Assembly (NCBI GenBank): GCA_964498075.1
Contig: CAZCGA010000231.1
Location: 1 to 7,397 of the forward strand
DNA from: CAZCGA01 sp964498075
Lineage (GTDB): Bacteria; Desulfobacterota; Binatia; HRBIN30
Direction of reading: 5' to 3'
DNA: 7,397 nt
The translations under genes were made by a program, and so were the position numbers. Position 1 is the first letter of the stretch; the number at the start of each line of letters is the position of its first letter. Under the pieces are notes generated by a model. It ran no database searches and was not told where the DNA came from. It worked only from the letters and a program-made list of their open reading frames with translations. Below, one piece after another: positions 5,544 through 7,397 of this stretch.

Positions 5544-7037
5544 ATGACTGAACTCCTGTTGTACAACGCCGATGTCTACACCATGGACCCGGCGCGCCCG
5601 CGCGCCGAGGCCGTCGCCCTGCGCGACGGGCGCATCGTCGCCGTCGATGCGTCGGTCTTTGGTAGCGATGCCCAGCGAATCGATTGCTACGGCGGCGTGC
5701 TCGTCCCCGCGTTTATCGACGCGCACTGCCACCTGCTTTCATACGCGGCCGGCCTGCGCTCGGTCGACTGCTCCGGCGCGCGCAGCATCGCGGAAGTCCA
5801 GCGCGCGATCGCGGAGCGTGCCGCGACCACGCCGCCCGATCGCTGGGTCCGCGCGTTCGGCTACGAGGAGACGTCGCTCGCGGAAGGCCGCCACCCGGCG
5901 CGCGCCGACCTCGACGCGGCAGCGCCCGTGCATCCCGTGCGGCTCATCCATCGGAGCGGCCACGCCAGCGTCCTCAACACGCTCGCCCTTCGACAGCTCG
6001 GCATAGCCATCGACAGCGAAGAGCCGCCCGGCGCGTCGATCGAACGCGATCTCGACAGCGGCGAGCCGAACGGCGTGCTGATCGAGATGGAGGACGTCAT
6101 CGATCGCGCGCTCCCACGTCCGGCGTACGAAGAGCTTGCGAACGACGTTCGCTACGCATCTCAGCGGCTGCTTCGCGCTGGAATCGTGTGCATCCAGGAC
6201 GCTTCCCATACGAACGGACCGCAGGAATGGCAGCTGTTCGAGCGGCTGATCGAGGATGGCTCCCTACCGCTCGATGTTGTGCTGATGGAAGGCTGGGAGC
6301 ACTTCGGCACGCTGCCGGAGCACGCGGCCGCGGGACGTCTGCGGCGTGGCCCGGTGAAGATCATGCTGCACGAGCTCGGTGGTCAACTCTCGCCCGGCGA
6401 AACGGAGCTCACGCGCATCGTCGCCCAAGTGCACAACGCGGGCCGGCAGGTAGCCATCCACGCGGTCGGCGAAGAAGCCGTCTCGATCGCGGTGCGTGCG
6501 ATCGGCGAAGCCGTCAGCCGCAACCCGCGGCCCGGCCCGCGACACCGCATCGAGCACTGCTCGCAGCTGCCCGAAGGTCTCGCCGCGCAGATCGCGGCGC
6601 TCGGCATCGTGGTCGTCAGCCAGCCATCGCTGGTCTACGAACGCGGCGACCGCTATCTCTCGCTCGTGCCCCAGGGACAGGTCGATGAGCTGTACGCCTT
6701 CCGAACGCTCAGCGATGCCGGCGTGCATCTGGCCGCCTCGTCCGACGCCCCTGTGACCGCTCCGAATCCCCTCGCGTCGGCCGCCGCCGCCGTCGATCGG
6801 CAGACCGCCTCCGGCCGAACGTTAGGATCACGCCAGACGGTTGCGCCTCTCGACGCGCTCGCGTGGTGGACGGTGGGGGCGGCTTACGCGGCTGCCCTAG
6901 AGGGCGAACAGGGGTCGATCCGGCCGGGCCTGCGGGCTGACCTCGCCCTCCTGGCGCCACACGCCCTCGAGATGCCGCCTGAGCAGCTTCGCGGGCTCAG
7001 CCCGCTACGGGTTTGGCGGGCCGGTACCGAGATTTAA
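5544..7037 (+). CDS. Amidohydrolase family 3 (YtcJ/NfdA-like) metal-dependent hydrolase
   Basis: This complete 497-residue cytoplasmic enzyme belongs to the amidohydrolase superfamily. It has the usual small beta domain (about 1-52 plus the C-terminal 460-495) around a metal-binding TIM barrel. Visible motifs are H61-C-H63 in FIDAHCH, GHAS with H140, K272 in GPVKIMLHE, H306 in VAIHAVGE, H338 in HRIEHC, and D401 in ASSDAPV, where the catalytic aspartate sits. These fit the YtcJ/N-substituted formamide deformylase branch, whose members hydrolyse C-N bonds. Substrate is not predictable from sequence. The length is slightly below the common 520-550. ATG 5544 is the only reasonable start, since an in-frame stop occurs at 5523-5525. 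It has no Shine-Dalgarno sequence and follows a strong hairpin, so it may be poorly expressed or translated from a short leader. Neighbouring genes give no hint of pathway. Confidence 0.92.
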   Translation: MTELLLYNADVYTMDPARPRAEAVALRDGRIVAVDASVFGSDAQRIDCYGGVLVPAFIDAHCHLLSYAAGLRSVDCSGARSIAEVQRAIAERAATTPPDRWVRAFGYEETSLAEGRHPARADLDAAAPVHPVRLIHRSGHASVLNTLALRQLGIAIDSEEPPGASIERDLDSGEPNGVLIEMEDVIDRALPRPAYEELANDVRYASQRLLRAGIVCIQDASHTNGPQEWQLFERLIEDGSLPLDVVLMEGWEHFGTLPEHAAAGRLRRGPVKIMLHELGGQLSPGETELTRIVAQVHNAGRQVAIHAVGEEAVSIAVRAIGEAVSRNPRPGPRHRIEHCSQLPEGLAAQIAALGIVVVSQPSLVYERGDRYLSLVPQGQVDELYAFRTLSDAGVHLAASSDAPVTAPNPLASAAAAVDRQTASGRTLGSRQTVAPLDALAWWTVGAAYAAALEGEQGSIRPGLRADLALLAPHALEMPPEQLRGLSPLRVWRAGTEI

Positions 7038-7045
7038 TTCGAAGC

Positions 7046-7054
7046 TGGTATACT
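7046..7054 (+). promoter_or_regulatory. Extended -10 promoter of rpsU
   Basis: TG, one base, then TATACT (7049-7054) is a near-consensus extended -10 element in the 78-base gap after the amidohydrolase stop. No good -35 hexamer is seen 17-18 bases upstream, which is tolerated by extended -10 promoters. Transcription would start near 7061, leaving a leader of about 55 bases. An alternative pair, TTGATC (7054-7059) and TAAGAT (7077-7082) with 17-base spacing, overlaps it. Confidence 0.55.
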
Positions 7055-7096
7055 TGATCGCTGACGGCAACGTGAGTAAGATTAGCAGGCTAACGC

Positions 7097-7109
7097 GGGA
7101 GGAGAGGAG
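7097..7109 (+). promoter_or_regulatory. Strong double Shine-Dalgarno region deciding the TTG start of rpsU
   Basis: GGGAGGAG (7097-7104) overlaps GAGAGGAG (7102-7109), the latter six bases before TTG 7116. This purine block is the strongest ribosome binding site in the window and supports the non-ATG start, which gives the MAEV start and full length expected of bS21. Confidence 0.75.
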
Positions 7110-7115
7110 AACGTA

Positions 7116-7304
7116 TTGGCGGAAGTCATAGTTGGTGAACGCGAGACGCTTGAATCGGCGCTGAAGCGCTTTACTAAGCGGGTACAACAGTACGGCATTC
7201 TCTCAGAGGCGCGCAGGCGCCGCCACTATGAGAAGCCCAGCATGAAGCGGAAGCGCAAGGCGGCCGCCAAGCGGCGCAAGTCCAAGCTCATCACGCCTCG
7301 GTAA
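7116..7304 (+). CDS. rpsU: Small ribosomal subunit protein bS21
   Basis: This 62-residue basic protein of the 30S subunit is involved in translation initiation. The sequence has the family pattern: an N-terminal strand (AEVIVGERE), then ESALKRFTKRVQQYGILSEARRR (about 13-35) forming the two-helix core, HYEKPSMKRKRK (37-48), and a Lys/Arg-rich tail that contacts rRNA. Length is within the usual 55-71. It uses a TTG start supported by a strong purine-rich ribosome binding site. A GatB/YqeY-family gene follows 32 bases downstream, an arrangement common in bacteria. A GC-rich hairpin begins at the stop codon. In this family, small-subunit S21 is often expressed at levels set by growth, but nothing here shows specific regulation. 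Confidence 0.95.
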   Translation: MAEVIVGERETLESALKRFTKRVQQYGILSEARRRRHYEKPSMKRKRKAAAKRRKSKLITPR

Positions 7305-7323
7305 CCCCGCCTTAGGCGGGGTT
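7303..7323 (+). terminator. Hairpin overlapping the rpsU stop codon
   Basis: AACCCCGCC (7303-7311) pairs perfectly with GGCGGGGTT (7315-7323) across a TTA loop. The left arm includes the last two bases of the TAA stop. The downstream bases (CTTCGT) lack a long T tract, so termination is probably partial and may attenuate transcription into the following yqeY-like gene. Confidence 0.65.
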
Positions 7324-7336
7324 CTTCGTAAGACCC

Positions 7337-7397
7337 ATGTCGCTCAAGGAACAGCTCGACGCCGACCTCCGCGACGCGATGCGCCAGGGCGAGCAGA
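7337..7397 (+). CDS. yqeY: GatB/YqeY-family protein, N-terminal fragment
   Basis: Only the first 20 codons are inside the window; the reading frame stays open to the right edge. The visible residues MSLKEQLDADLRDAMRQGEQ match the N-terminus of YqeY proteins, which typically begin with a similar amphipathic helix (MSLKE.L..DLK.AMRAGD). YqeY is a small (about 150 residues) protein related to the tail domain of the GatB amidotransferase subunit; its cellular role is not settled. Its place directly after rpsU agrees with the usual rpsU-yqeY order. There is no convincing Shine-Dalgarno, only TAAGA at 7329-7333. Confidence 0.85.
   Translation, partial: MSLKEQLDADLRDAMRQGEQ

Noticed and set aside
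5684..6688. A 334-codon open frame on the + strand inside the amidohydrolase gene
   Set aside because: It is a shifted frame, extremely Arg/Ala-rich, with no motifs, whereas the other frame carries all the metal-ligand motifs.

Overview
The window is a GC-rich (roughly 60% or more) bacterial stretch with every supported gene on the + strand. Gene content and style point to Chloroflexota, perhaps a Dehalococcoidia-like or thermomicrobial relative: a split, menaquinol-type cytochrome bc complex, GTG and TTG starts, small desulforedoxin-like proteins, and an rpsU-yqeY pair. The phylum assignment is an inference from protein style and was not tested by a search.

Positions 1-5083 hold a respiratory operon. 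It begins with a probable extended -10 promoter at the very left edge and a one-helix membrane microprotein (83-220). Then come the four-helix cytochrome b6-type protein (239-994), a five-helix subunit IV-like protein with a tryptophan-rich extracytoplasmic insert (1018-2007), the Rieske iron-sulfur protein (2015-2728), and a very large exported electron carrier (2762-5083). That carrier joins a monoheme cytochrome c, about 450 residues of beta-type repeats, and a C-terminal type 1 copper (cupredoxin) domain. Together they should oxidise (mena)quinol and pass electrons through the Rieske cluster and heme c to the copper site and on to a terminal oxidase or other acceptor outside this window.

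Positions 5084-5543 carry a probable sigma70-type promoter and two tandem desulforedoxin-like proteins of 39 and 47 residues. Both are too short for many gene callers. The stop-codon region of the first has been duplicated in tandem. A perfect 10-bp hairpin lies after the second gene and just before the next start codon.

Positions 5544-7037 encode a complete YtcJ/NfdA-type amidohydrolase of unknown substrate. Positions 7046-7397 hold a likely extended -10 promoter, rpsU (bS21) with a TTG start behind a strong Shine-Dalgarno region, a 9-bp hairpin at its stop codon, and the first 20 codons of a GatB/YqeY-family gene cut by the window edge. I saw no tRNA, rRNA, CRISPR array or insertion sequence, and no stretch over 300 bases lacks a gene.
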